Of a stretch of DNA of 64,000 bases, positions 33,561 through 43,929 are shown piece by piece. The notes below the pieces were generated by a model. The model worked only from the letters and a program-made list of their open reading frames with translations, did no database searches and was not told the DNA's origin. The stretch's first letter is position 1. Each line of letters opens with the position of its first letter. This stretch comes from Miniphocaeibacter massiliensis (GTDB taxonomy: Bacteria; Bacillota; Clostridia; Tissierellales; Peptoniphilaceae), in assembly GCF_900232905.1 (NCBI RefSeq), contig NZ_OCTQ01000003.1, positions 248,001 through 312,000 on the forward strand. The letters run 5' to 3'. The position numbers and the translations under genes are program-made.

Positions 33561-34386
33561 TAGTAAAATTTTAAAAGGTTTGATATTTTTCTTTGCAGGA
33601 CTAACATTTTTATCATTGTTTTTTATAATTTTTTTCATACTAATAAAGGGTGTTCCACATTTAGCGCCGTCTTTATTTAGCTTTAAATATACAAGTGAAA
33701 ATTTATCTATGATGCCAGCAATTATAAATACACTAATAATGGTTTTATTGGCTTTACTAGCAGCGGTTCCATTAGGTATTTTAACTGCTATTTACTTGGT
33801 AGAATATGCAAATCAAAAAAGTAAAATAGTAAATATGGTTAGAATTACAGCAGATACTTTGTCAGGAATACCATCAATTGTATATGGACTTTTTGGTATG
33901 TTGTTTTTTGTAATTTACTTAAAATGGAATATGAGTATACTAGCTGGAGCAATGACAGTTTCTATAATGATACTCCCACTTATAATGAGAAGTACAGAGG
34001 AAGCATTGATTGCTATACCACAATCTTTGAGAGATGCAAGCTATGGTCTTGGTGCTGGAAAAGTTAGAACTATTTTAAAAATAGTTATTCCATCTGCAAT
34101 GCCTGGTATTTTAGCAGGAGTTATTTTGGGGATTGGTAGAATTATTGGAGAAACGGCTGCTCTTATATATACTTCAGGAACAGTAGCCGAAGTTCCTTCG
34201 AAATTAATAGGAGAAGCAAGTGGTGGAAGAACTTTGGCATTGCATATGTATGCACTATCTAGTGAAGGTATAAATGTAGATCAAGCTTATGCAACTGGAG
34301 TTATACTACTTGTAGTAGTACTTATAATTAACTTTTTATCAACAAAGTTAGCTAAAAAATTGGGGAAGGATAATATAGATGAGTAA
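33550..34386 (+). CDS. pstA: Phosphate ABC transporter permease PstA
   Basis: The 278-residue permease has six TM helices, the segment [15 protein letters not shown] (about 98), EAA loop residues [19 protein letters not shown] and [13 protein letters not shown]. It pairs with PstC to form the phosphate channel. It overlaps pstC by 11 nt and pstB by 8 nt. Confidence 0.93.
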   Translation: MKTSSKILKGLIFFFAGLTFLSLFFIIFFILIKGVPHLAPSLFSFKYTSENLSMMPAIINTLIMVLLALLAAVPLGILTAIYLVEYANQKSKIVNMVRITADTLSGIPSIVYGLFGMLFFVIYLKWNMSILAGAMTVSIMILPLIMRSTEEALIAIPQSLRDASYGLGAGKVRTILKIVIPSAMPGILAGVILGIGRIIGETAALIYTSGTVAEVPSKLIGEASGGRTLALHMYALSSEGINVDQAYATGVILLVVVLIINFLSTKLAKKLGKDNIDE

Positions 34387-35128
34387 AATAGAAATAAAAA
34401 ATTTTAACTCTTATTATGGAGAATTTCATGCCATAAAAGATATAAATATGAATATAGAAAAAAATGAAGTAACAGCCTTTATAGGGCCATCAGGTTGTGG
34501 TAAGTCCACATTACTAAAAAGTTTAAATAGAATGAATGATTTAGTTTTATCTTTTAAGAAAGATGGTAATATATACTTAGATGGAAAAGAGATTTTTGAT
34601 GAAACAGATGTATATGATTTAAGGAAGAAAGTAGGTATGGTTTTTCAAAAACCAAATCCATTCCCAATGTCTATTTATGATAATATAGCTTATGGACCAA
34701 GGACTCATGGTATAAAAGACAAGAGGACTTTAGATGAAATAGTAGAGAAATCATTAAAGCAAGGTGCTATTTGGAATGAAGTTAAGGATAATTTAAAAAA
34801 ATCGGCATTAGCTTTATCTGGGGGACAGCAACAAAGAATTTGCATAGCAAGAGCTATGGCTGTAGAGCCAGAGGTAATACTATTGGATGAACCAACTTCA
34901 GCATTAGATCCTATTTCGACAGCAAAGATAGAAGATTTACTAGAGATTATAAAAAAAGAATATACCATAGTTATGGTAACTCATAATATGCAACAAGCCA
35001 CAAGAGTTTCAGATAAAACAGGGTTTTTTCTATTAGGGGAATTAGTAGAGTTTGATACTACAGAAAAGTTATTTTCATTTCCTACAGATAAAAGAACAGA
35101 AGATTATATAACAGGACGTTTTGGTTAG
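34379..35128 (+). CDS. pstB: Phosphate ABC transporter ATPase PstB
   Basis: The 249-residue ATPase has Walker [10 protein letters not shown], PstB-typical SLNRMNDL and [16 protein letters not shown], signature LSGGQQQR, Walker [13 protein letters not shown] and H-loop VTHN. It drives phosphate import by PstCA. It overlaps pstA by 8 nt, and phoU starts 8 nt later. Confidence 0.96.
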   Translation: MSKIEIKNFNSYYGEFHAIKDINMNIEKNEVTAFIGPSGCGKSTLLKSLNRMNDLVLSFKKDGNIYLDGKEIFDETDVYDLRKKVGMVFQKPNPFPMSIYDNIAYGPRTHGIKDKRTLDEIVEKSLKQGAIWNEVKDNLKKSALALSGGQQQRICIARAMAVEPEVILLDEPTSALDPISTAKIEDLLEIIKKEYTIVMVTHNMQQATRVSDKTGFFLLGELVEFDTTEKLFSFPTDKRTEDYITGRFG

Positions 35129-35136
35129 GAGGAAAA

Positions 35137-35784
35137 ATGAGAAATAAATTTGATAAAGAATTAGATAAATTAAATGATGAACTTACAGAAATGGGAGAAC
35201 TAGTATCTGATAAGATTGTTCAGTCTATAAGTGCATTTAAGCATAGAGATAAAGAAAAGGCAAAAGTTATTTTAGATAGTGATAATGAAGTTGATGAAAT
35301 GGAAAAAACTATAGAAAAAAGAGCTTTAAAATTATTGCTACAACAACAACCCGTAGCAAGTGATTTGAGGCTAATATCTTCAGCTTTAAAAATGATAACA
35401 GATATGGAAAGAATAGGTGATCAGGCAGCTGATATAGCAGAAATAACAATGAGTATGCCAAAGTTCACTAAAGATGAAACATTTGACAAACTTATGAAGA
35501 TGGCATCTTTATCAATAGAAATGGTTAAGGAAAGCATTAAGAGTTTCGTAACTGGAGATTTGTCATTAGTAGATAATATAAGTGAACATGATGACAAAGT
35601 AGATGAGTATTTTAACAATATTCGCGATAATATTGTGGAAGAACTAAGAAGTTCAGAGACTAATCCAGAATACGCAACAGATGTTTTAATGATAGCAAAA
35701 TATTTAGAAAGAATAGGCGACCATGCCGAAAATATCTCTGAATGGGTTGAGTTTTCAATAACAGGTGAACATAAAGACAACTAG
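35137..35784 (+). CDS. phoU: Phosphate signalling protein PhoU
   Basis: The 215-residue protein has two PhoU three-helix repeats, each with the acidic metal motif: KMITDMERIGDQAADIAE (about 86) and AKYLERIGDHAENISEW (about 187). PhoU links Pst transport state to the PhoR kinase and limits Pho signalling. It starts behind TTAGGAGG. Its position between pstB and the two-component genes is standard. Confidence 0.95.
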   Translation: MRNKFDKELDKLNDELTEMGELVSDKIVQSISAFKHRDKEKAKVILDSDNEVDEMEKTIEKRALKLLLQQQPVASDLRLISSALKMITDMERIGDQAADIAEITMSMPKFTKDETFDKLMKMASLSIEMVKESIKSFVTGDLSLVDNISEHDDKVDEYFNNIRDNIVEELRSSETNPEYATDVLMIAKYLERIGDHAENISEWVEFSITGEHKDN

Positions 35785-35791
35785 GTGTACT

Positions 35792-36472
35792 ATGAAAAAA
35801 ATATATATAGTAGAAGATGAAGACAATATAAGGGATTTAGTAGTTTATGCAGTAAATAATAGTGGATTTCAAGGTATTGGATTAACTAATTATGAGGAAT
35901 TAAAAAAAGAAATATTAAAAGCGCATCCAGATTTAATATTATTGGATATTATGTTAGAAGATGAAGATGGATATGATATTTTAAATAAGTTAAAGGATAG
36001 TATTGAAACAAAAGAAATTCCAATTATTATGTTAACAGCAAAAACTGAAGAAATAGATAAAGTAAGAGGCTTAGACATGGGAGCGGATGACTATGTTACT
36101 AAGCCTTTTGGAGTAATGGAACTTATATCTAGAATAAAAGCTGTTTTGAGAAGAACTGTCAAAAAAAATGATATAGAAAAAAAAGAAATTTCTTTTAGAG
36201 ATATAAAGGTAAATATAGATCAAAGAATAGTAACATTAGATAATAAAAAATTAGATTTAACTTATAAGGAATTTGAACTACTACTATATTTAATTGAAAA
36301 TAAAAATATAGTCTTAACTAGACAAAAATTGACTGAGAAAATTTGGGGATTTGATTATGAAGGAGAGTCTAGAACAGTAGATGTTCACATTAGAACTTTA
36401 AGACAAAAATTAGAATATGCTAGTGATTATATAGTAACAGTTAGAAATGTCGGATATAAAATAGTGGGATAA
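35792..36472 (+). CDS. phoP: PhoP/PhoB-type response regulator
   Basis: ATG 35792 (AGGTG at 35783-35787) is the start; the GTG at 35765 lies inside phoU. The 226-residue regulator has a receiver domain with phospho-acceptor Asp in LILLDIMLEDEDG (about 52), KPFG at the end, and an OmpR-type winged helix (about 130-226, SRTVDVHIRTLRQKLE). It should bind the Pho boxes at 31736-31774. It lies 7 nt after phoU and 2 nt before the kinase. Confidence 0.93.
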   Translation: MKKIYIVEDEDNIRDLVVYAVNNSGFQGIGLTNYEELKKEILKAHPDLILLDIMLEDEDGYDILNKLKDSIETKEIPIIMLTAKTEEIDKVRGLDMGADDYVTKPFGVMELISRIKAVLRRTVKKNDIEKKEISFRDIKVNIDQRIVTLDNKKLDLTYKEFELLLYLIENKNIVLTRQKLTEKIWGFDYEGESRTVDVHIRTLRQKLEYASDYIVTVRNVGYKIVG

Positions 36473-36474
36473 AT

Positions 36475-37515
36475 ATGAAACAAAATAATAAAAAAATACT
36501 ACAAAAATTAATAATAAATTATACTATAACTTTAATAATTGTATTTTCACCGATATTAATTATTGGTGGAGAAATAGTAGAGGAATTTGTGTATAAGTAT
36601 ATTTTTTTAATTTTGCTATGTGTATTAGTTTCATTTTTAATTAACTATTTAATATTGAGAAAGACAGATAAAAAAATAGATGTAGATGATATCACTAATA
36701 TAATAATTTCTGAAGTTTTTAACGAAGATAATTTAAATATAGAATATGATACTAGAATAAAAAATATGCTTAAAAAATTAAAAGAAGAAAAAGAACTTAG
36801 CATATATTCAATGGAAAAATATAAAGAATCTGAAAAAATAAGGACAGAATTTACTGCAAATGTAACTCATGAATTAAAAACACCACTAACATCAATAATA
36901 GGATATGCAGAGTTATTAGAGATGGGCGTAGGAGATGAAGATGATGTAAAAAAATTCGCCAAAACTATAGGAGAAGATTCTAGAAAGCTTTTATTAATAA
37001 TAGACGATATTATAACACTTTCACGTTATGATGACCCAACTTTAGTAAAGGTGGAATTTGAATATTTTAATATAGGAGAATTTGTAAGAGATTTAGTAAA
37101 TAATATAGAAAATGTAGCCTCAACTAAAAATATAAGGATTTATAAAGACATAGAAGATGTATATGTATATGCAGATAAAAGTAAAATAAGAGATTTAGTA
37201 AACAACTTAATTTCAAATTCAATAAAGTACAACAAAGAAAATGGAATAGTTGGAATAAAATTATACTCAAAGAACAGAAATTGCATAATAGAAATAGAAG
37301 ATACAGGAATAGGAATATCTGAGAGCGACAAAAATAGAATATTTGAAAGATTTTTTGTAGTAGATAAAGCAAGAGGGAAAAAATCAGGTACTGGACTAGG
37401 ACTTGCTATAGTTAAGCATGTTGCATTAATACACAATGGAAAAATAGAGTTGGAAAGTAAAATGGGAATAGGTAGTAAGTTTACTTTTGAATTTCCAATA
37501 GAAAACTTTAAATAA
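36475..37515 (+). CDS. phoR: PhoR-type sensor histidine kinase, short form
   Basis: The 346-residue kinase has two TM helices (about 14-34 and 40-60) with only a few residues between them. The H-box reads TANVTHELKTPLTSIIGY (His about 133), N-box NNLISNSIKYN, G1 DTGIGIS and G2 GTGLGLAIVKH. It lacks the large extracellular and PAS domains of B. subtilis PhoR, so the phosphate signal probably comes through PhoU and the transporter. Last gene of the operon, with a strong terminator. Confidence 0.93.
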   Translation: MKQNNKKILQKLIINYTITLIIVFSPILIIGGEIVEEFVYKYIFLILLCVLVSFLINYLILRKTDKKIDVDDITNIIISEVFNEDNLNIEYDTRIKNMLKKLKEEKELSIYSMEKYKESEKIRTEFTANVTHELKTPLTSIIGYAELLEMGVGDEDDVKKFAKTIGEDSRKLLLIIDDIITLSRYDDPTLVKVEFEYFNIGEFVRDLVNNIENVASTKNIRIYKDIEDVYVYADKSKIRDLVNNLISNSIKYNKENGIVGIKLYSKNRNCIIEIEDTGIGISESDKNRIFERFFVVDKARGKKSGTGLGLAIVKHVALIHNGKIELESKMGIGSKFTFEFPIENFK

Positions 37516-37518
37516 TTT

Positions 37519-37562
37519 AAGAAATAAAACAAGCATTATAAAAATTGTTTTATTTCTTTTTT
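37519..37562 (+). terminator. Terminator of the pst-pho operon
   Basis: AAGAAATAAAACAA (37519-37532) pairs with TTGTTTTATTTCTT (37545-37558), then T residues. Confidence 0.9.
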
Positions 37563-37679
37563 GTTAAGAGTAATTTATAAAAAATATTATAGTATTTAGT
37601 AGATTCGTAGATATAATGTATTAATTGAAGAAGTCTCTTTATGATATAATAACTCATATATTTTAGAAAAGGTGATAAT

Positions 37680-38540
37680 ATGCGTTGCAAATACTGTGGC
37701 GAAGAAATAAAAGAAGAATATCTTTATTGCATATCTTGTGGAAAACCAACTAGTGATAGTATTAAAGAATATAAAAAAGAACAAGAAAATATAAAAAAAC
37801 AAGAAACTAATTCAATTGAGTATTTTGAAATAGAACAACAAGAAGCGGAAAAAGAGCATAACTATGATTTTAGTGAATTTCTGTATGATAGTGATGAAGA
37901 TTTAGAAGAAGAGGAAGAAGTAGATTTTAGTCCTAAATTTAATAAAGCAGAAGATACTATAAGTAATACAGACAGACATCAATTTGATATAGATGATGAT
38001 TTAGATCAGACTAAAGAACGTAAATTTAGACGCTCGGATTTTAAAATATACGATGAGATTAGGAAGAATAAATCAAAAGAAAAACAAAAGAAAACTTCTC
38101 AAAGAAGAATGGAAACAGAAGGAAGAAAAGAGAAGAATTATAGACAAGAAGTATCATATGATGATTATATTAATGGAAATGATATAAAATTAGAAAAGAT
38201 AAAGAAAAAAAGAAAAACTTGGAAGAAAATAAGAAATTTTTTATACAATATTATAGCAGCGATAGGAATATGGATTTTATATACAGAATTAAGGTATCCA
38301 GTTATTGAATTTGTAGCAAATAACATAACAGAAGAAATTTATACGTTAGATGCTAAATTTGTAGAGCTTGTAATATTAGTAATTTTAATATTTTTGTTTA
38401 CACCATTTTTGGTATGTAAGGGAAATGCTAAAGTGCCATTATTCTTTTTTAGTATATTACTAAGTTGGACAATAATTGGATGGATTATTTTAATGGTTGT
38501 AGCTATAAGTAGTAATATAAAATTTAAAAGGATATACTAA
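37680..38540 (+). CDS. Zinc-ribbon membrane protein
   Basis: The 286-residue protein begins with a zinc ribbon (CKYCGEE...CISCGKP, residues 3-22). A long acidic then strongly basic linker follows (about 60-185, including EEEEEVDF and KKKRKTWKK). Three TM helices end it (about 190-207, 230-250 and 255-280). AAAGGTG precedes ATG 37680. Its layout mirrors the protein at 28800, but the middle sequences differ. Function unknown; the basic segment next to the membrane could bind nucleic acid or lipid. Confidence 0.75.
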   Translation: MRCKYCGEEIKEEYLYCISCGKPTSDSIKEYKKEQENIKKQETNSIEYFEIEQQEAEKEHNYDFSEFLYDSDEDLEEEEEVDFSPKFNKAEDTISNTDRHQFDIDDDLDQTKERKFRRSDFKIYDEIRKNKSKEKQKKTSQRRMETEGRKEKNYRQEVSYDDYINGNDIKLEKIKKKRKTWKKIRNFLYNIIAAIGIWILYTELRYPVIEFVANNITEEIYTLDAKFVELVILVILIFLFTPFLVCKGNAKVPLFFFSILLSWTIIGWIILMVVAISSNIKFKRIY

Positions 38541-38613
38541 GTTTACAAAAATATTTAGCTGTGATAAAATCAATTTATTCTATTGAAAAGAAATAGTAAT
38601 TAATTGATATTTT

Positions 38614-38781
38614 TTAGAGAGAAAGTGTTTGGTGAAAACTTTTAAATTAGATTAATGAACCTATCTTGGAAGATGTATGAAAACATACAGGGTTGTGCCC
38701 TATAGCTTTAGAGATAATCTAATGATTAATTGAAGTGGTACCGCGTAGTCTTTCGCCTTCTGGTGATAGACTACTTTTTTT
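38614..38781 (+). ncRNA. T-box riboswitch of proS (proline tRNA)
   Basis: A stem I start (AGAGAGAAAGTGTTTGGTG) and the T-box AAGTGGTACCGCG (38733-38745) are present. The terminator is 38745-38757 with 38762-38774, followed by T residues. The likely specifier is CCT (Pro) at 38660-38662 in GAACCTATC. The variable T-box base in TGGNACC is T, which pairs with the A discriminator of tRNA-Pro. Uncharged tRNA-Pro should stabilise the antiterminator and raise proS expression. Confidence 0.93.
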
Positions 38782-38783
38782 AT

Positions 38784-38870
38784 GACCTAACCCAAAACTT
38801 GTTTTTATGGTAGGTCAAATGCAAAGATTTCCAAAGAACGTAAGTAATTTGTAGAAATTGACTGCATTTA
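38784..38870 (+). other. Post-T-box element shared with the cysS leader
   Basis: Downstream of the T-box terminator, GTAGGTCAAAT (38810-38820) plus GCA can pair through AAATGCA (38817-38823) with TGCATTT (38863-38869). AGGTCA (38812-38817) can also pair with TGACCT (38783-38788). The same 11-mer and a matching partner occur in the cysS leader. TTGACT (38858-38863) with TTTATA (38881-38886) at 17 bp could also be an internal promoter here. Role unknown. Confidence 0.5.
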
Positions 38871-38958
38871 TTCACGATGCTTTATAAATGAATTAATAGA
38901 GTATTAAAATAAATTTAATTAAATTATAATAACAAAAGCATACAAGGAGGAAAATATT

Positions 38959-40701
38959 ATGAAAATGTCGAAATATTATATGCCAACGTTAAGAGAAGAC
39001 CCAGCAGATGCAGAAATAGCTAGTCATAAGTTACTATTAAGATCGGGAATGATTAGAAAATCAGCAGCAGGAATTTATTCTTACTTACCACTTGGATATA
39101 GAGTAGTAAGAAAAATTGAAAATATTGTAAGAGAAGAAATGGATAATTTTGGCGCTCAAGAGATTTTAATGTCTGCATTACAACCAAGAGAGATTTGGGA
39201 AGAGTCAGGAAGATGGGCAACATTTGGACCTGAGATGTTTAAATTAAAAGATAGAAATTCTAGAGAATTTTGTTTAGGTCCAACAGCAGAAGAGTATTTT
39301 ACAACTTTACTAAAGGGAGAAATAAAAAGTTACAAACAACTGCCATTAAATATATACCAAATACAAACAAAGTATAGAGATGAAAAAAGACCGAGATTTG
39401 GTATAAATAGAGCTAGAGAATTTTTGATGAAAGATGCATATTCATTTGACACAAATGAAGAAACTATGAAAGATGCATACATGAATATGTGGAGAGCATA
39501 TGAATCAGTTTTTGATAGGCTAAAATTAAACTACAAAATAGTAGCAGGTGATGCTGGAGCAATGGGAGGTAATAGCTCTCATGAATTTATAGCACTTTCT
39601 GATGTTGGAGAAGGAGTAATATTTTATAGTGAAGATAGTGACTTTGCAGCAACAGATGAAAAAGCTAAAGTTTACTATCCAATAGATGAAAGTAATATAG
39701 AAGAATTAAATATAGAAAAAGTTTTAACGCCTAACTGTAAAACTATAGAAGAAGTTTCAAACTATTTAAAAGTTGAAGCAAGCCATTGTGCTAAAGCCAT
39801 TGATCTTAAAGTTGAAGGAAAGCCAGTTCTTGTAATAATTCCAGGAGATAGAGAATTAAATATGGCAAAACTTATAGGTTATTTAGGAGCACCAGAACAT
39901 GAAGTAGAAATGATGAATGATGAAGAAATAATTTCAACGCTAAACTCAGCACCAGGTTTTACAGGACCTACATCAAATATACCAGAAGATGTTAGAGTGA
40001 TTATAGATTCAAGAGTTACAAAGATGAAAAATGTTGTAATAGGTGCAAATGAAGAAAACACACATTATAAAAATGCAAATTACGGAAAAGATTTTACAGG
40101 TGAGATAGTAGAAGATATTTTAATGATAGAAGATGGCGACATTGATCCTAACACTGGCTCTATATTAAAATCAGCTAGAGGAATAGAAGTAGGAAATATA
40201 TTCCAATTGGGAACTAAATATTCAGAAAGCTTAGATGCAAAATATTTAGACGAAAATGGAAAAGAACAATATTTTTACATGGGTTCATATGGAATAGGAG
40301 TAACTAGATCAGTAACAGCAGTAGTAGAACAAAATCATGATGAAAAAGGAATTATTTGGCCTTTAATTGTAGCTCCATATCATGTGATAGTTACAGTTGT
40401 TAATATTAAAGATGAAGCACAAATTGAGCTTGGGGAAAAATTATATGAAACTCTAAGACTTAAAGGGATAGAAGTATTATTAGATGATAGAAAAGAAAGA
40501 GCAGGGGTTAAATTTAACGATAGAGATTTAATAGGAATACCATTGAGAATTACTGTTGGAAAAGGTGCAATAGATAATATTGTAGAATATTCAACAAGAA
40601 AAGATATGGAAAACAGCAATATAAGTTCAGAAGAAGCTATAGAAAATGTACTGAATGCAGTTTCAGCAGAGTTGAAATGTTTAGATAGTTTCTATAGATA
40701 A
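38959..40701 (+). CDS. proS: Prolyl-tRNA synthetase, bacterial type with editing insertion
   Basis: The 580-residue enzyme starts at ATG 38959 behind AAGGAGG. It has class II motifs 1-3 (motif 2 RDEKRPRFGINRAREFLMKD), the ~180-residue INS editing domain (about 220-400) that hydrolyses Ala-tRNA-Pro, and a C-terminal anticodon-binding domain (IIWPLIVAPYHV, then KFNDRDLIGIPLRI). It charges tRNA-Pro in the cytoplasm. It is controlled by the T-box leader and ends at a strong terminator. Confidence 0.97.
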   Translation: MKMSKYYMPTLREDPADAEIASHKLLLRSGMIRKSAAGIYSYLPLGYRVVRKIENIVREEMDNFGAQEILMSALQPREIWEESGRWATFGPEMFKLKDRNSREFCLGPTAEEYFTTLLKGEIKSYKQLPLNIYQIQTKYRDEKRPRFGINRAREFLMKDAYSFDTNEETMKDAYMNMWRAYESVFDRLKLNYKIVAGDAGAMGGNSSHEFIALSDVGEGVIFYSEDSDFAATDEKAKVYYPIDESNIEELNIEKVLTPNCKTIEEVSNYLKVEASHCAKAIDLKVEGKPVLVIIPGDRELNMAKLIGYLGAPEHEVEMMNDEEIISTLNSAPGFTGPTSNIPEDVRVIIDSRVTKMKNVVIGANEENTHYKNANYGKDFTGEIVEDILMIEDGDIDPNTGSILKSARGIEVGNIFQLGTKYSESLDAKYLDENGKEQYFYMGSYGIGVTRSVTAVVEQNHDEKGIIWPLIVAPYHVIVTVVNIKDEAQIELGEKLYETLRLKGIEVLLDDRKERAGVKFNDRDLIGIPLRITVGKGAIDNIVEYSTRKDMENSNISSEEAIENVLNAVSAELKCLDSFYR

Positions 40702-40725
40702 TAAATTGCTAAATATATATTTAAT

Positions 40726-40770
40726 AAAAAACTAACAACTGTAGTATTTGAGGCAGTTGCTAGTTTTTTT
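40726..40770 (+). terminator. Terminator of proS
   Basis: AAAAACTAACAACTG (about 40727-40741) pairs with CAGTTGCTAGTTTTT (40754-40768, one mismatch) and runs into T residues. Confidence 0.88.
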
Positions 40771-40920
40771 ATTTAGACTTTGAAATACAATAAACATAAA
40801 ATATTGAATATAAAAACTAGATAAATAAAAACAAGTATGATAAAATCGTTATTTGGAAAGAAACATATCTATAAAAACGAATGTTAAATTTTTTTCAAAA
40901 ATAACACTTAGGAGGAAGTA

Positions 40921-41466
40921 AATAGAAAACTTAAAACAAAAGATTTAGTAATTATTGCAATGATGAGTGGAGTTATAGGAGTGGTTTTTACATTTTTAGA
41001 CAGTATGTATAATCCACTATCAAATTTATTGGGACCGATATTAATTTCATCAACTTTTGGTATTTATGCACTATCTGCAATTTTGCCAGGGGTATTGTTT
41101 AATAAACCAATGGTATCTTTAATAGGAGCAATTTTTGCTGCAGGAATTAATATTTTAACTGGTAATCCCTATGGTATACATATAATGGTAGCAGGAATTT
41201 GTCAAGGTTTAGGAATGGAAGTTGCTCTATACTTGAATAAGTACAAAAAGATTAATATTTGGACATATTTAATAGCTAGTATTTTGATAGTTTTATTTGT
41301 TACAACAAGAGATTATTTTGTTTTTTCTTTTGGTGCATTAACATTAAACATTAAAATAATTACAGTTATTATAAGATTTCTAAGTACATTTATATTAGGG
41401 ATTATCTTTTCTAAATTAATAAGAGTAGCACTATCAAAAGTAGGATTGCTATCATATGGAAAATAA
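40921..41466 (+). pseudogene. YkoE-like ECF transporter S component, start codon lost
   Basis: The frame reads NRKLKTKDLVIIAMMSGVIG before six TM helices. The YkoE-type segment GNPYGIHIMVAGICQGLGME is at about 80 from the first internal Met. A strong ribosome binding site (AGGAGG, 40910-40915) is followed by AAATAGAAAAC where ATGAGAAAAC is expected, so loss of one G seems to have destroyed the start. The next ATG (40960) has no ribosome binding site and would cut into TM1. YkoE is the hydroxymethylpyrimidine/thiamine-binding subunit. The adjacent ATPase and T subunit genes are also broken. Confidence 0.75.
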
Positions 41467-43151
41467 GGACAATAAATTTCTTATTGATGATTTATCTTTT
41501 AGATATGAAAACTCTGTGGAAAAAACTTTAAAGAACTTAAAAATTAGTTTAAAGAAGGGAGAAGTACATCTTTTATTAGGTGACTCTGGAAGTGGAAAAT
41601 CTACATTCATAAATATACTTTCAGGAATAATACCAAACGATATATTGGGAGAAGTAGAAGGGGAGCTTATATATAAAAATGTAGATATATTAAAAAATGA
41701 TATACAGAAAAGAGCAAAAGATATAGGCATAGTTTTTCAAAATCTTGATTCTTCATTTTGAACATATACAGTTGAAGATGAATTAGTATTTCCAATGGAG
41801 AATTTAGGAATAGAAAGAGATAAAATGGAAAAAAGGCTTAAAGAACTTTTAGATATGTTTAATATTAAGGAACTGAGAACTAGAGAATTAAATAAATTAT
41901 CTGGGGGAGAAAAACAGAAAGTTGCCATGGCAAGTGCCATTGCCTTGAATCCAGAAATGATAATATTTGATGAACCAACAGCAAATATGGATCCACAATC
42001 AACAGTAGATACTTTTTCAATTGTAAATAAACTAAAAGAAGATTATAAAACAATTATTATTGTAGAACATAAAGTAGATGAAGTTTTACCGATTGTTGAT
42101 TTTATTCATATTTTGTCAAATGATGGAAATTGTATTTTTTCAGGAACTAAAAAAGAAGGATTAAAATTTTTGATTAATACAGATAATAATCTACAAATAA
42201 ATATGTCAGAAAGTATAAACTATTCAAAAGGATTAAAAGAAGAAGTTTTTTTATACAATAGAGAAGAAGTTCTAGAACATATTATTGAAAAATTACCATT
42301 AAATGGAAATAGTAATAATCTAAAAAATACAAACTGCAATACTAATCTTATTGTAGAAGCCAAAAACATAGGTTTTTCATATAATAAACATAAAATATTC
42401 AATAATTTGAATTTGGAAATAAGAGAAGGAGATAGTTTAGCTATTATTGGACATAACGGTGCAGGAAAGAGCACACTTTTTAATACTTTATTAGGACTAA
42501 ATAAGAGATATGAAGGCAAAATCAATTTTTTAGGAAAAGACATAAAAAAGATTAAAAAAGGAAAATTTTGGGAGCGAGTTGGGATATCTTTTCAAAATCC
42601 TGAACTACAATTTATTACTTTAACAGTTTATGATGAAATAGGATTAGGATTAAAAAAAATACAATTATTCAAAAAAGGAAAAAGAGAAAATAATCTTAGA
42701 ATATTTAGATATTTTTGATCTAACAGAGGTAAAGGATTTAAATCCTTTTTTAATTAGTCAAGGTGAAAAAAGAAGACTCTCTGTAGTTTCAGTATTAGTA
42801 TCAGGTCAAAAACTATTATATTTAGATGAACCAACATATGGGCAAGATAAAAGAAATACTAATAAAATGATGTAGCAGATAAAAAAGCTTCAAGAACAAG
42901 GAATGACAATAGTCCTTTCAACACATGATATGGGACTTGTATGGGAATTTTGTAATAGAACAGTTGTACTAAAAGAAGGAGAAATTATATTTGATGGTAC
43001 TCCAGAAGAATTATTTAGTAATGAATATATTATTTCTAAATCTAAATTAAATATACCTTATTGGTTTGAAATATCTAAAGATATTAGTAAAATACTAGAA
43101 AAAGAGATGATTGTTCGTAATAAGGAGGATGTATATGAACTTATTTCTTGA
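41456..43151 (+). pseudogene. YkoD-like double ECF ATPase, multiple lesions
   Basis: Two ABC domains are recognisable: GDSGSGKST, LSGGEKQK and IIFDEPTANMDP in the first; GHNGAGKST, QGEKRRLSVV and LYLDEPTYGQD in the second. In-frame TGA at 41759-41761 interrupts the Q-loop region (NLDSSF*TYTVEDE). A frameshift lies near 42685-42700, where the conserved EYLDIFDLTE moves to another frame. An in-frame TAG is at 42873-42875. Three independent lesions exclude a working protein. The start overlaps the S-component end by 11 nt, as in intact ECF operons. Confidence 0.9.
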
Positions 43152-43929
43152 TAAGTTAAACCCAACAACAAAGATTTGGATAATGATTATGTTATTTATA
43201 CCAATAACATTTAGCTATGATCTAGTATTTACACCTATAAATTTTGTTTTACTAACCATAGTAATAATTTTACTAGAGAGAAATTTATCAGTACCTAACT
43301 TATTTTTTAGGTTAAAGGGAATAATCTTATCATCTATATTACTAGTTATTTTTCTGTTGATAACAAGAGGATTTGGAAAAGAAGGCGAGTATCAAATTTT
43401 TAATATTGGAATTTCTAAAATGGACATAGAACTTGTATTTTCATTAGGGTTTAGAATGATAACTTTTGCTTATATAACTTTAATATTTATTGTAACAACT
43501 GATTCTGTAGATTTAGTTTTGAGGTTAATCCATCAGTGGCACTTTCCATATAAGGTTATGCTATGCTTTTCTAGCGGCGTACAGATTTGTTCCAACATTT
43601 GGAGAGGAATTAGAAAAAATTAGAATAGCTCATGAATCAAGAGGACTTGGAAGTAGTAATAATGTTTTTCTAAATATTATATATACACCAAGATATCTTA
43701 TACCACTTTGAGTTTCCGCGATGAGAAAAGAGAAAGAGTGGCAATAGCAATGGATACAAGAGCTTTTTCAAGTGGAAATAATAGAACATATTACAAGATA
43801 ACAAGTTGGAAAAAAAGAGATACAATAGTATTATTAGTTAGCCTTATAGCTATTATAATTTTGCTATACATAACAATACATTTTGGATTGTTTAAATTTT
43901 CTTTATCAATGAATAAAAGGGGGATATAA
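43135..43929 (+). pseudogene. YkoC-like ECF T component, multiple lesions
   Basis: ATG 43135 behind AAGGAGG opens a multi-TM protein (MNLFLDKLNPTTKIWIM). Near 43565-43575 the frame shifts: the conserved AAYRFVPTFGEELEKIR and the AHESRGLG coupling motif are in another frame. That frame meets TGA at about 43711 in RYLIPL*VSAMRK. A further shift near 43728 restores ERVAIAMDTRAF and the last TM helices. This is the energy-coupling membrane subunit of the same dead operon. Confidence 0.88.

Noticed and set aside
40770-40910. TPP riboswitch expected before a YkoE-type transporter
   Set aside because: No conserved TPP-riboswitch core (such as CTGAGA) is present in this stretch.
41759-43713. In-frame TGA codons in the ECF ATPase and T component as possible UGA recoding
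   Set aside because: TGA is a normal stop elsewhere (for example the DHFR gene ending at 28705). The same genes also carry TAG and frameshifts, so decay is the better reading.
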